This document shows, piece after piece, positions 51,089 through 60,367 of a stretch of 64,000 nt of DNA. The translations under genes and the position numbers were made by a program. Where the stretch lies: the NCBI GenBank assembly GCA_017534535.1, contig JAFXVZ010000001.1:26206-90205 (forward strand). Direction: 5' to 3'. Below the pieces are notes generated by a model that saw only the letters and a list, made by a program, of their open reading frames with translations, had not been told where the DNA came from and did no database searches. The stretch's first letter is position 1, and the number at the start of each line of letters is the position of its first letter. The DNA is from Bacteroidaceae bacterium. Lineage in GTDB: Bacteria > Bacteroidota > Bacteroidia > Bacteroidales > Bacteroidaceae.

Positions 51089-53284
51089 ATGAAGAAACTT
51101 GAATTACATATTATCATGCTTGGGTTGCTGACAATCTGCTTGATGTCTTGTGACAAAGATCCAATTCAAACAGATTATGTAAAGCAAATAGAAACATTGC
51201 GTTTAGGAGGTAATGTAGATGTAGACATACCCGTATGCATTGCATTTGATATGCTACAAGATGATATAGTGCCTATAACAAGAGCCAGTGTGGTGGGAGG
51301 AAACGAGAATACTCCCCCCAACTATATTACTAAAATGGATATGTTGTGTTTTACGGAAGAAGGTATCTACTTAGGACACAGACCTGCAGAACTTGAAGGT
51401 AATGAAGTACAATCTACCACTGATGGCCACTGGGGTAGGAAACTCATTAAAGGCACTGTACCCGCCCGTACAGCCAATATCCATTTCATTGGCAATGTAG
51501 ATGACAGCAAAATTCCTGGCAATGATCAGGTGGGTGCTTCTGAGAACTTAATCATCAGATCTGCCCAAATGACTATGAATGCGGATGACCGAGCTATCAG
51601 TTACTGGGGATACCATGGTGAGAACAATTATCAAGACATGAGTAATTGGCTATCTGTACGTACACCCGTGTATGAAGAAGATGAGTATGGACATGTTATT
51701 TATGAGAATGGGAGCCCTGTACAGGCAAGAGATGAGTACGGAAACTTGATGTGGATCTATTCTCAAAATGAAGGCAGCATTGTACATATGGTAAGAGACC
51801 GTGCAAAACTGGTGTTTTCTGCTATGGACGACTTATTCAACATCAATGGTAGAGACTATTATATTAAGTCCATCAGTTGGATTCTGGTCAATGGTATGAA
51901 GCAAGGATACATTACACCATTTAACAGAACAAGCAGTGCCCATCCTTTTGACGGTTACTATGATGACACTACTCAAAAACTGGTTATGAATGACCAATGG
52001 AAGAATCCATACAATGCAGGAGGCAGGTATAATGAAGTAGTAGAAGAGAATGCAGAAGGGCAGGTTAATGAAGGTCAGATGATGACGATTTATGAAAACG
52101 GAAATGGCACAACAGGAACTATCGTCAACAATCCTATCTTCTTATTTGAAGATGACAATAATCAGAATAATCCTCCGAAAATTATTTTGAAGATTGTTTA
52201 TCATGATCAGATACATAACAAGGGGGATGTCACGAAATACCACACGTTGATGATGTTGGACAAGGACAACTCACCTTGTAAGATTTTAAGAAATCATACC
52301 TATGAACTGAAAATTACCAGACTCCCATGGGAGGGATTAGGTCATACTAACTTCGAAGATGCTGTAAGCAGTGTAGTGTACTCAAACAATCGTACGGTAA
52401 GTATCAGCGATAAGGTGACAGTGGTGAATGACGGTAGATTTGAGTTGAAGATAGATGGCAGTTCTTATTTGGTCTTCCAAAAAGATGAAGATGCCACTAC
52501 CCATACTGTAAACTTTACCTATGAGCCCATTGGAGAAAACACTATTCCAGCAGACAAGACTTTTAATGCACATTGGGTAAGCGATCCAGATGAGGATAGT
52601 TTTGCTAAGAAAAATTTGACAGTAAACTTTGACCCAAGCACAGGTCAAGGGTCTGTAACTTTTGAACTGGTAACAATCGGTAATAACTTACAAAGTGGTC
52701 AGATAGAGATACGTGATCCAGAAACTGGTATGTCACGTACCATCAATATTTATACCATCAAGAAATTTAGTTTTGGCACACCAACGCTTACCAAACAGAA
52801 TACAAGCCGAACAATAAATGGGGTTACTTGTGATACATATAAGTTGTCATTCACTATACCTTATGACTATCCTGCTGGATTGTATCCTGTTACAGTACGA
52901 GTAGCTTCCACTACACTGAACCCATTCAGATGTGATGTAAATGGAGTTGAAGATAATACTGTGGCCATAGGTGTTTCTATGGAATCAACTATTGCGGGTG
53001 CTACGATAGATGGAGAAATATTGACTTACGTTGATGCCAATCCTTTTACTACCACTGCTAACAAATGGAACACACAAGAGCCAGGCAAGCCTTGGAATTA
53101 TTGGTATTCTATTAATTTGCCTGTGAAGCCTGAAGGTGAGCAGAACGTTGCTACCACATACGATATCTATTTCGATGATGTAAGACCTTTGCGTGCAGCT
53201 GCGAACCAAGCAGATAACGTAGGTCTGTTCCTCAAGATTAAGTATTTTGGTGGTGCAGAGTCGGTAATTTATCAACAACCTTAA
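51089..53284 (+). CDS. Final pilus operon subunit (fimbrillin-like lipoprotein)
   Basis: 731 residues. ATG 51089 is chosen because GGAG at 51078-51081 is correctly spaced for it; the ATG at 51083 is too close. The signal peptide has LMSC lipobox, and the Thr-Arg site is at 64-65 (VPITRASVV). It includes ITKMDMLCFTEEGIYLG, NIHFIGNVDD, AKLVFSAMDD and ILRNHTYELKITRLPWEGLG, typical for Mfa-like accessory proteins with DUF4906-type organisation. The C-terminal part is an additional beta-sandwich. It overlaps or abuts the tip gene, so the two are coupled. Confidence 0.8.
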   Translation: MKKLELHIIMLGLLTICLMSCDKDPIQTDYVKQIETLRLGGNVDVDIPVCIAFDMLQDDIVPITRASVVGGNENTPPNYITKMDMLCFTEEGIYLGHRPAELEGNEVQSTTDGHWGRKLIKGTVPARTANIHFIGNVDDSKIPGNDQVGASENLIIRSAQMTMNADDRAISYWGYHGENNYQDMSNWLSVRTPVYEEDEYGHVIYENGSPVQARDEYGNLMWIYSQNEGSIVHMVRDRAKLVFSAMDDLFNINGRDYYIKSISWILVNGMKQGYITPFNRTSSAHPFDGYYDDTTQKLVMNDQWKNPYNAGGRYNEVVEENAEGQVNEGQMMTIYENGNGTTGTIVNNPIFLFEDDNNQNNPPKIILKIVYHDQIHNKGDVTKYHTLMMLDKDNSPCKILRNHTYELKITRLPWEGLGHTNFEDAVSSVVYSNNRTVSISDKVTVVNDGRFELKIDGSSYLVFQKDEDATTHTVNFTYEPIGENTIPADKTFNAHWVSDPDEDSFAKKNLTVNFDPSTGQGSVTFELVTIGNNLQSGQIEIRDPETGMSRTINIYTIKKFSFGTPTLTKQNTSRTINGVTCDTYKLSFTIPYDYPAGLYPVTVRVASTTLNPFRCDVNGVEDNTVAIGVSMESTIAGATIDGEILTYVDANPFTTTANKWNTQEPGKPWNYWYSINLPVKPEGEQNVATTYDIYFDDVRPLRAAANQADNVGLFLKIKYFGGAESVIYQQP

Positions 53285-53326
53285 CACACCTTAGGCAAAC
53301 CCTTCGCAAGTATATGCCTCACCCAT

Positions 53327-53379
53327 AGCATACCATAAGCTCACTCAACCATACCCTTTGAGTATGCTTATGGTATGCT
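53327..53379 (+). terminator. Inverted repeat after the pilus operon
   Basis: AGCATACCATAAGC (53327-53340) and its exact complement at 53366-53379, 25-nt loop. It could end the pilus transcript or mark a former element boundary; no T-run follows. Confidence 0.6.
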
Positions 53380-53412
53380 TATAGCGAGAGAAGTCCGAGA
53401 GAACTACGAGAA

Positions 53413-53574
53413 CTACAATGCTTCTATTTCCTCTTTCGTCAAACCTGTGGCCTGTTGAATGGTATCTAAAGAAAAACCCATCTTCTTTAGATTAGCAGCA
53501 ATCAGCAACTTCTCCTCTTGCTTGCCTTCCTGCAGGCCCTGCTGAATGCCTTCCTGCAAGCCCTGCTGAATGCA
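53413..53574 (-). pseudogene. Remnant of an Rpn-type nuclease/transposase gene (C-terminal end)
   Basis: The minus-strand frame reads IQQGLQEGIQQGLQEGKQEE, then KLLIAANLKKMGFSLDTIQQATGLTKEEIEAL and stop. This is the characteristic C-terminal tail of Rpn/PD-(D/E)XK family recombination-promoting proteins. The catalytic domain is absent: upstream the frame hits TAA at 53577-53575 and then joins the DUF3868 remnant. Confidence 0.8.
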
Positions 53575-53583
53575 TTAGAAGGC

Positions 53584-54027
53584 CTAGTTATCGTATTTGA
53601 AAGCGCTTGTATAGCTAACGCCTATAACTGAGTATTTCGAGCGCCTTTCCATTTCGGTCAAGATGACAAGTTTCAGGGAGTCGTTCTTGACCCAAGGATG
53701 GCTGATGGTGGATATCTCTGAAGCCTGGGCAAAAGAGGATGGTGCCTCAGCAGCTGGTATAAAAGAAGGTGTGTTACCTTTGGAGTCACGAAGGATTTTG
53801 CGAGCATTCTTTTCTCCACGCACATAGACAGGCTGTAAAGCCAAGGTATCTTGCTGCCCGCACAGGAATGGGGTAACCACTATGGCATCGTTGCTCTCTG
53901 GCTGTAGCAGAGGTACTTGATAAAGCAACAGCAACGCACCTTCTAAACTCTTTGTCTGAATAATACGCTGGGCATGCAAGCTACCAGCCAAAATCATAAA
54001 CAATCCTATAATTGCAAACTTTTTCAT
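53584..54027 (-). pseudogene. Remnant of a second DUF3868 pilus gene (N-terminal third)
   Basis: 147 residues from ATG 54027, paralogous to residues 1-150 of the intact protein at 39651. It has the same MKKFAIIGL start, LHAQRIIQT, VTPFLCGQxDTLxLxPVxVRG, and SFAQASEI...SHPWxKN. It stops after SAFKYDN, where the intact protein continues FTYDYRNPFKP, right at the junction with the Rpn remnant. No OmpA part remains. Probably a deletion scar from a second pilus locus. Confidence 0.82.
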
Positions 54028-54275
54028 TTTTAATAATCTTTTTCTAACTGGAATTTCATAGCATCCATTGTCATGTATTTTGGGCAAAAGTACGACAAAT
54101 AAAAGTTAGTTCCAAACTTTTCTGCCTTTTTCTGCGCCAAACCTATTACCAATAGCTCTGCATAGCTATTACTAATAAGTAGCCACACCTATTACTAATC
54201 GCTCAGCCTACCTATTAGTAATAAGATTGGGCAGTTATTTTGATTACACAAAATGTGTAACACAAAATGTGTAAT

Positions 54276-55253
54276 TCATTTTAAAACGGGTTTGCACTGC
54301 TTGATCTGCACGGGGATGGGGGTGGCGATGAGGGAGTCGCCTTGGAAAGTGAGTTGTGCCATTACGGCTTGGTTGGCAATGGGAGGTGTTTGGTCGAAGA
54401 CAAAGTTGCCAAGGCTGAAGAATACAGGCTTGCCATCGATGTAGCGAAGGGGTTGGATTACATGGGGATGGTGGCCTATGATGGCATCGGCACCAGCAGC
54501 TATCAAAGTCTGGGCATCAATGCGTTGCTGCATGGTAGGAGTGGTTTGGAACTCAGCACCCCAATGGAGGACTGCAATGATTTTAGCCCGGGAATGGGAA
54601 GAACGATAGGCTTTGATGGCATCAGCCAAAATGCCTGCGTTGGCTTGGCAGATACCGGGTCGGTCATCTAAGTCGTACCAGTTTTCAAGGGGCACAGTAA
54701 CACTGTTGAACAGGGCTACCTCTACCCCATTCTTTCGGATGATGACGGGCTGCAAGCGTTCGTTTTTAGTATAGCCAAAGCCTAAGGGTTCGATACCGAC
54801 TTCTTTCAGATGGTTATAAGTGGAAAGGAGACCTTGTCGCCCTTGGTCATTGGTATGGTTATTGGCAAGGGCAGCATGGGTGATGCCAACTGCTTGCAGG
54901 TCTTTTGCCCATCGGGTGTCGGCACGGAAGATGTAGCGCTTATTGACGGGGGTGACTATATCAGTCAAGGGGCATTCCATGTTGATGACCACCGCATCGG
55001 CTTGCCGAAAGACAGAGTCAACGCCTGCAAACAAGGACTGGACGCCAGTACGTTCGGCATAGGGGCGAACACCTCTGTCCAAGAGAACGTCGCCGGTGAA
55101 AACGATGGACAATTGATATCGAGCTTCGCCCGATTGAGAATTGACATCGGACTGTGTCCGATTGATAATTGACGATGAACAATTAGACAATAAGAGTACT
55201 GAAGCTAAGAGACTTACAATTGACAAATAACAGTTAATAAATTTCTTAATCAT
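54276..55253 (-). CDS. CapA-family lipoprotein (metallophosphatase-like fold)
   Basis: 325 residues. The lipobox is LLLSNC. It shows CapA/PgsA-type motifs: FTGDVLLDRG, NMECPLT, ANNHTNDQG, VLHWGAEFQ, and GADAIIGHHPHVIQP. In Bacillus, CapA helps poly-gamma-glutamate export; in Bacteroidales the family is widespread and its substrate unknown. It is anchored to a membrane and faces outward. Located between REP/heptad DNA and the pilus remnants; it may be downstream of the DUF3160 gene on the same strand but is separated by a repeat element. Confidence 0.85.
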   Translation of the reverse strand: MIKKFINCYLSIVSLLASVLLLSNCSSSIINRTQSDVNSQSGEARYQLSIVFTGDVLLDRGVRPYAERTGVQSLFAGVDSVFRQADAVVINMECPLTDIVTPVNKRYIFRADTRWAKDLQAVGITHAALANNHTNDQGRQGLLSTYNHLKEVGIEPLGFGYTKNERLQPVIIRKNGVEVALFNSVTVPLENWYDLDDRPGICQANAGILADAIKAYRSSHSRAKIIAVLHWGAEFQTTPTMQQRIDAQTLIAAGADAIIGHHPHVIQPLRYIDGKPVFFSLGNFVFDQTPPIANQAVMAQLTFQGDSLIATPIPVQIKQCKPVLK

Positions 55254-55322
55254 ATCTCCTATTCTAATTCATTCCAATGTTCAAACTATTAATCGGGCAA
55301 AGCCCGATGTCAATCGTCAACG

Positions 55323-55398
55323 GTCACTTTTTGGAGCAGCGAGGGCAGAGCGATGCTTGCATCGGCTATGCCGAGTCGCGACAAAATAGGACGGAGTC
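55323..55398 (-). repeat. REP-like palindromic element, copy B (reverse)
   Basis: Inverse orientation of copy A with the same CGATGC/GCATCG core, between the capA-like and DUF3160 genes. A small hairpin ATCGGGC-AAA-GCCCGAT lies just before it (55293-55309). Confidence 0.85.
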
Positions 55399-55403
55399 AA
55401 TTT

Positions 55404-57869
55404 TCAACATCCCGAGCTATAAAGGTTCGTTTCATCAACTTCAACCTTCGAGTCATCCTCGGTTTTTAAGGAATACGGCCTTACCCATACAGGGATGTCA
55501 GGAGCAGTACCATTTTCCAGCATTTCCTGCCATTGCTCATCAGAGAGGCGCTCACCCAACGGACGGACGAACTCATAATAGCTGAGGGTGGCACCACGAG
55601 AGAGATAAACCTCGCCTGCGATATTTACCAAAACATACAATGCATTGGCATTGCCAGTAGCCTCATAAAGGATGCCGTCTTTATTACATCCCAAGATATT
55701 GCGGGTGAAAACATCTGCCACGACTGCTACTTTGCGATCGGCCCCCTTCACATCATACCAGTTATAGAAATCCACCATCGGGTCAAGCACTGACAGGGTG
55801 AAATATTCCATAGAGCTACCCATATAACGTATCTCACCGTTCTCTTCCGATGTCAGAGGTTCTCCACGCAATTCTTTCTCTGTCACTTGGATGCAGAATT
55901 CCACCATATCATTCAGCTGTTCGTTTCTGGACAACAACAAATCTGTCAGGAAGCCACTCTCGCTCAGCATATTCTTATTGAGTTCCAGCATCTCCTTCAG
56001 GTGTTTCCAGAAAGGCAGGTTGGGTTCCACATAGCCCACCGTTTCAGGAGTAGGCAAGCCACCGCCACCACACTCGGCACCCATCGGTTGCTCAGCATAA
56101 AGGATGGCATCGTGCTTCAGCTCAGCCCATGAGGCGAGTGCAGAGTTGAGGTTCTTGATTTTCCAAGCATCGGTCTGCATGAAACCCGGATAGTTCTTCT
56201 CGCTCTTCTGCAAAGTCACCAGCCCTTCCATCCACTTGGCATACATGGTGCTCTCCCAATCATCGAAGGTGGTAAACTTCTTGCGCATAGCCGACTGTAA
56301 CTTGTTATAATCCTTCCAGTTCTTAGCATCTTGATATGTTTCTTCAATCACCTTACCTGCAGTCTCGATGCCAAAAGCATCCATCACATGCAAGCCACGT
56401 GGATAAGCCACCTCACTGTTAGGAGTCTCATCATATATAGTAGCCAAGATTTCATTATCTGGCACATAACGCTGCGGCATGAAATTCAGCTTGTCATCAC
56501 AACTGATCTTGATCTTCGGTGCAATGCGATTGCGCTCCTTGAACATCTCTATCAGCCACTGATTCACACGGTTGACAGTCTCATCGCTCAAAGCCTGGGT
56601 GAAACTTTCCACACCGATGGATTTCAGGTAATCAGCCACCTCAACAACAGCCATATTGTCAGGCTCACCCATCAAGAAGAATAGGGCTTTATAGACAGAA
56701 AGGCCAGCTTTCCTGTCAGCTTCAGGCAACTGGTTGAACACCTCAGCCATGAACAGCACACGGCGCAAACCTTTGGCATCGTCACGGCAGAAGGATGCCG
56801 TTTGCAGCCACATCATGGCACGGAAATAATGCTGGAGGGTTTCGTTACGGGTATAATGGCCACGAGGCTTGAAAAGACTGTAGTTGAAATCAACATCTGT
56901 TTCCAAGAGTGGCGATGGGGTATCCTTAGCATTCAGGACGTTGCTGATTTCATCTTCATAGAGTTTGCGCATATTGTCTCCCACATCCACTTTACTGTCA
57001 TCAAGCAGGTTGAGTGCGATGGCATAGAAGGTGGCATTGAAGTCAGCCAACTGCCTGAGTTCTTCGTTATCGGTTGCCTCATAGACTGCGTTGCTGGTTT
57101 CATACATGGCACGTGACATCTGCGCCAATGAAGGTACGAAGTTGATTTGTTCAAGCGACTTCAGCACATACTCAAAAAACATGTGGTATGCCTGTAGGTA
57201 AAGGTCGGTAGTGATGAAACTGGGGATGCAGGAGTAGTCATTGCTCTCATAGACTTGGAAGAGCTGCTCGTAGTCAGTTTGCTCCATCGCCATGTTATTC
57301 TGTAACAGCATAGTCAACATCTTCTCAGATGGGTTCTTGATCTGATGCATGTTAACCGTTATGGCAGGGTTTTGCAATTGAATACCTTGCTGATTGGTGA
57401 TAAGCTTGTTCTGGGCAAGGTCAGCCATGCGGGCATCAATCTTGGCAATGAAGGCCTTCTCCTCGTCGGAAAGCTTTACTTGGTCAAGATATTTTTGGTA
57501 ATTTTCCTCATAATCATCGAAGCTGATGATAGTCTCGTAGCCATTTTCCTCGTAGCCCCAGTAGAGAGAGTCGGCCAAATCGTAGTACCACTTGGTACGA
57601 TTGCAATAGAAGCCGTTGATATCACCTTCTTTAATCCAAACACCATGAATGGCGTATGGGTAGTAGCGCAAGATACGAAGCTCTTGGTAACTAAGCTTAC
57701 TGATGTCCATATTAAAGTCAATGGACCGAGGCAATTCATCGTCAGTAAGGAGCAGGGATTGAGGGTTATAGATGGCCTGCAGGTCTTGCTGGCTCACATT
57801 TCCACCTTGTTGTTTGCATGCTGCAAAAATGATGGTTACCAACATCAAAAAGGATAAAAGTTTTTTCAT
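55404..57869 (-). CDS. DUF3160 lipoprotein with N-terminal YARHG domain
   Basis: 821 residues from ATG 57869; the longer frame is non-coding leader. The lipobox is IIFAAC. Residues ~50-110 match YARHG (LSYQELRILRYYPYAIHGVWI...FYCNRTKWY), a small extracellular domain. The rest is DUF3160: SCIPSFITTDLYLQAYHMFFEY, PRGHYTRNETLQHYFRAMMW, GAECGGGGLPTPETVGYVEPN. The family is large, all-helical in prediction and uncharacterised. The protein ends ...NLYSSGC immediately before REP copy B. Confidence 0.85.
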   Translation of the reverse strand: MKKLLSFLMLVTIIFAACKQQGGNVSQQDLQAIYNPQSLLLTDDELPRSIDFNMDISKLSYQELRILRYYPYAIHGVWIKEGDINGFYCNRTKWYYDLADSLYWGYEENGYETIISFDDYEENYQKYLDQVKLSDEEKAFIAKIDARMADLAQNKLITNQQGIQLQNPAITVNMHQIKNPSEKMLTMLLQNNMAMEQTDYEQLFQVYESNDYSCIPSFITTDLYLQAYHMFFEYVLKSLEQINFVPSLAQMSRAMYETSNAVYEATDNEELRQLADFNATFYAIALNLLDDSKVDVGDNMRKLYEDEISNVLNAKDTPSPLLETDVDFNYSLFKPRGHYTRNETLQHYFRAMMWLQTASFCRDDAKGLRRVLFMAEVFNQLPEADRKAGLSVYKALFFLMGEPDNMAVVEVADYLKSIGVESFTQALSDETVNRVNQWLIEMFKERNRIAPKIKISCDDKLNFMPQRYVPDNEILATIYDETPNSEVAYPRGLHVMDAFGIETAGKVIEETYQDAKNWKDYNKLQSAMRKKFTTFDDWESTMYAKWMEGLVTLQKSEKNYPGFMQTDAWKIKNLNSALASWAELKHDAILYAEQPMGAECGGGGLPTPETVGYVEPNLPFWKHLKEMLELNKNMLSESGFLTDLLLSRNEQLNDMVEFCIQVTEKELRGEPLTSEENGEIRYMGSSMEYFTLSVLDPMVDFYNWYDVKGADRKVAVVADVFTRNILGCNKDGILYEATGNANALYVLVNIAGEVYLSRGATLSYYEFVRPLGERLSDEQWQEMLENGTAPDIPVWVRPYSLKTEDDSKVEVDETNLYSSGC

Positions 57870-58194
57870 TGCAATGATGTTTTTAGAATTATAGTGCAAT
57901 ATTACTGAATATTTTCCAAAAAACAATGTCAGCTCATTCTTTTTCTTTCTGTCACCATAAAGAAAAAGAACCAAAAAGAAAGAGTGCCGACTGCATTTCT
58001 TCCACTAAAAATCGCTCACGTTTTCCTAAAACGCAATAACTCGCTTCGCTCTACAGATTGCGTTTCCATACGGAAAACTTTCCCGATTTTCTTAACGCTT
58101 CAGAAATGAGGTCGGCTTTTACCATCTGGATGGAAAACACTCCACAAGGTTAAGGGCAGCCCTTGACTTTTCTCTTTAGTTCTTTCTCATTGCG
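57870..58194. other. Gene-free region holding a long nested hairpin
   Basis: No supported gene. 57986-58116 contains nested complementary pairs (GCCGAC/GTCGGC, ATTTC/GAAAT, GTTTTCC/GGAAAAC, AAACGCAAT/ATTGCGTTT), forming a ~130-bp imperfect palindrome. Lysine-rich-looking frames here are repeat translation only. Confidence 0.65.
57986..58116. repeat. Large imperfect palindrome
   Basis: Four nested complementary segments converge on a loop at 58038-58056 (see the gap entry for the pairs). It resembles intergenic repeat or MITE-like elements. Confidence 0.7.
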
Positions 58195-58716
58195 TCAAGG
58201 CAAAGAGAAAGAATGAAGGTATTGAATACCAAAACCCTTTTGGCGATAAAAAGCATGAACGATGCTATCGTTGGAGAGACGTTCAGTAGTAAGAATAAGC
58301 GCTGGCACCGAATCGCGTTCGATGCGAAAATCTATCAACTCGTGAGCTACATGGGAGCCGAGCCATAGAGGGCGAATGTGTTTGCCTCTGTAAAGCTTAA
58401 AGAGGAAAAGTCGCTTGTCAGGTTGAGGGAAGAAACGAGTAGGTTTGATGACTCCCACAGCAATCTCAGGGATGCCATCAGCATTCACATCACCCCAATC
58501 GAATCGATAGACGGGATAGGGTAACTCCCAGGATGAGAGCTCTTCACCTCCTCGTTCATAGCGGATTACAGACAAGCTGTCGTGAATGCGATGCAACCGT
58601 ACCACTCCCCCATCCCAATTGAACGACTCTGGTGGTGAAGGATGACATGCACTCAGACAAAAAGCCATGCAGATAGCCAATAACCCAAAATAATATGACT
58701 TAGGACATTTTTCCAT
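58195..58716 (-). CDS. Small lipoprotein with FG-GAP-like calcium motif
   Basis: 173 residues from ATG 58716 (MEKCPKSYYFGLLAICM...). The lipobox is CLSAC. A DWGDVNADGIPEIAVGV motif is the FG-GAP/integrin-like Ca-binding turn of a beta-propeller blade, but only one blade is present. The rest is short strands with basic residues. A TATCTTTG box at 58728-58721 lies only five bases before the ATG, so the message may be leaderless. Function unknown. Confidence 0.75.
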   Translation of the reverse strand: MEKCPKSYYFGLLAICMAFCLSACHPSPPESFNWDGGVVRLHRIHDSLSVIRYERGGEELSSWELPYPVYRFDWGDVNADGIPEIAVGVIKPTRFFPQPDKRLFLFKLYRGKHIRPLWLGSHVAHELIDFRIERDSVPALILTTERLSNDSIVHAFYRQKGFGIQYLHSFSLP

Positions 58717-58778
58717 AGTGCAAAGATAGCAATAATATGGATAAATTAGTATCTTTGCAACGCCAAAGCGTTTAAAGC

Positions 58779-60131
58779 ATGAAAATTTCAAAGTCTCTAT
58801 ATATAAATAAGGTGTGGCTATGCTGCTGGGTATGCGTGTGGTTATCCATACAACTGTGCCAAGCTCAGAAGCAGATGAGCAGAAGCGAGGCAACGCTTCG
58901 TTATTATCTGCAGGAGAGGGGCATTGACGTGACGCAACACAATAACTTGAAGTTGTTCTTCAGCGGACATGACAAATTCAAGGATTTGTTCAGTCACATC
59001 AATCAGGCTCAGCACAGCATTCACATGGAGTACTTCAACTTCCGCAACGACTCCATAGCCGGACTGACTTTTGAACTGCTGGGCAAGAAAGCGCAAGAGG
59101 GCGTGACAGTCAGGGCTATGTATGATGCCTTTGGCAATTCTTCGAATAACCAACCGCTGAAGAAAGTGCATACGACAGCTATCAAGGCAACGGGTGTGGA
59201 GTTGGTGGAGTTTGACCCCATTCGCTTCCCTTGGGTGAACCATATCGTGCCTCGTGACCACCGAAAGATTGTGGTCATTGACGGCAAGACAGGCTATACA
59301 GGAGGTATGAACATTGCAGACTATTATGTGGTTGGTCTGGAAGATATTGGTGAATGGCATGATATCCACATGCGACTGGAAGGGCCTGTGGTTGGTAAAC
59401 TGCAAGATATCTTCCTGAAGATGTGGAACAAAGAAACAAAGCAGCAGGTACTTGGCGAACAGCGCACGCAGGTGAAGGATATGACAGCAGAAAGAACACC
59501 CAACACTGATCTGCCAGAGAGTCAGGTGGCTCAACAGACAGTTGATGAACGCATCGAACTGGTAGGTAAGCGAACGCACGAGGATGTGGATATAGCCATC
59601 GTGGACCGTTCACCAGGCAAAACCTCGGATGCCATCAGAAGGGTGTATGTCAAAGCATTGGACAGTGCAGAAGGCCATGTACAGATTGTCAATCCTTACT
59701 TCGTGCCAACTAACTCGGTGAGGAGGGCAATTAAACGAGCACTGAAACGTGGCGTTGAGGTGGAGATTATGATTCCTGCGAAATCGGATATTGGCTTTAC
59801 ACCTGAAACAGGTGAGCTTGTAGCCTACCGACTGATGAAGAAAGGGGCAAAGGTTTATTTGTTTGATGGTGGATTCCATCACTCGAAAGTAATGATGGTG
59901 GATAGCACTTTCTGTACGGTGGGTACTGCCAACTTGGATAGCCGCAGTCTGCGCTATGACTATGAGACTAACGCGTTTATCTTCGATGAGGGTACTACAG
60001 ACGAGTTGGGTACGATGTTTGAGCGCGACAAGCGGAACAGTCATCCACTGGATAGGGATTATTGGAAGAAACGCAGTAAGTGGAAGAAGTTTGTGGGATG
60101 GTTTGGCAATTTACTCACACCGTTCCTTTGA
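58779..60131 (+). CDS. cls: Cardiolipin synthase (phospholipase D family)
   Basis: 450 residues. One N-terminal hydrophobic segment (VWLCCWVCVWLSIQLCQAQ) may be a signal or anchor, whereas typical Cls has two. There are two HKD-type active sites: DHRKIVVIDGKTGYTGGMN and HHSKVMMVDSTFCTVGTANLDSRSL. HSIHMEYFNFRNDSIAG and RAMYDAFGNSSNN also fit the family. It joins phosphatidylglycerol molecules to cardiolipin. A TATCTTTG box at 58750-58757 is just upstream. It is followed by two REP copies. Confidence 0.88.
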   Translation: MKISKSLYINKVWLCCWVCVWLSIQLCQAQKQMSRSEATLRYYLQERGIDVTQHNNLKLFFSGHDKFKDLFSHINQAQHSIHMEYFNFRNDSIAGLTFELLGKKAQEGVTVRAMYDAFGNSSNNQPLKKVHTTAIKATGVELVEFDPIRFPWVNHIVPRDHRKIVVIDGKTGYTGGMNIADYYVVGLEDIGEWHDIHMRLEGPVVGKLQDIFLKMWNKETKQQVLGEQRTQVKDMTAERTPNTDLPESQVAQQTVDERIELVGKRTHEDVDIAIVDRSPGKTSDAIRRVYVKALDSAEGHVQIVNPYFVPTNSVRRAIKRALKRGVEVEIMIPAKSDIGFTPETGELVAYRLMKKGAKVYLFDGGFHHSKVMMVDSTFCTVGTANLDSRSLRYDYETNAFIFDEGTTDELGTMFERDKRNSHPLDRDYWKKRSKWKKFVGWFGNLLTPFL

Positions 60132-60165
60132 CGATTGACGATTGACAATTGACAATTGACGATTG

Positions 60166-60240
60166 ACTCCGTCCTATTTTGTCGCGTCTCAGCATAGCCG
60201 ATGCAAGCATCGCTCTGCGTTCGACTTGCACAAGTTTTGA
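60166..60240 (+). repeat. REP-like palindromic element, copy C
   Basis: Same orientation as copy A and more divergent in its right end (GTTCGACTTGCACAAG instead of CCTCGCTG). Flanked by heptad units. Confidence 0.85.
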
Positions 60241-60260
60241 CGATTGACAATTGACGATTG

Positions 60261-60334
60261 ACTCCGTCCTATTTTGTCGCGACTCGGCATAGCCGATGCA
60301 AGCATCGCTCTGCCCTCGCTGTTCCAAAAAGTGA
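60261..60334 (+). repeat. REP-like palindromic element, copy D
   Basis: Nearly identical to copy A and in tandem with copy C, 20 bp apart. It ends 34 bp before thyA. Confidence 0.85.
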
Positions 60335-60367
60335 CGATTGACCATTGAAAAAAAATATAGTTATAAT

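Noticed and set aside
53281-53400. Insertion-sequence end at the 14-bp inverted repeat
   Set aside because: No transposase or target duplication can be paired with it; a hairpin after the operon is simpler.
60059-60345. Minus-strand frames containing the repeated peptide DACIGYAESRQNRTESIVN
   Set aside because: They are translations of REP and heptad repeats; the same peptide appears at 35902 and 55277 from other copies, always intergenic.
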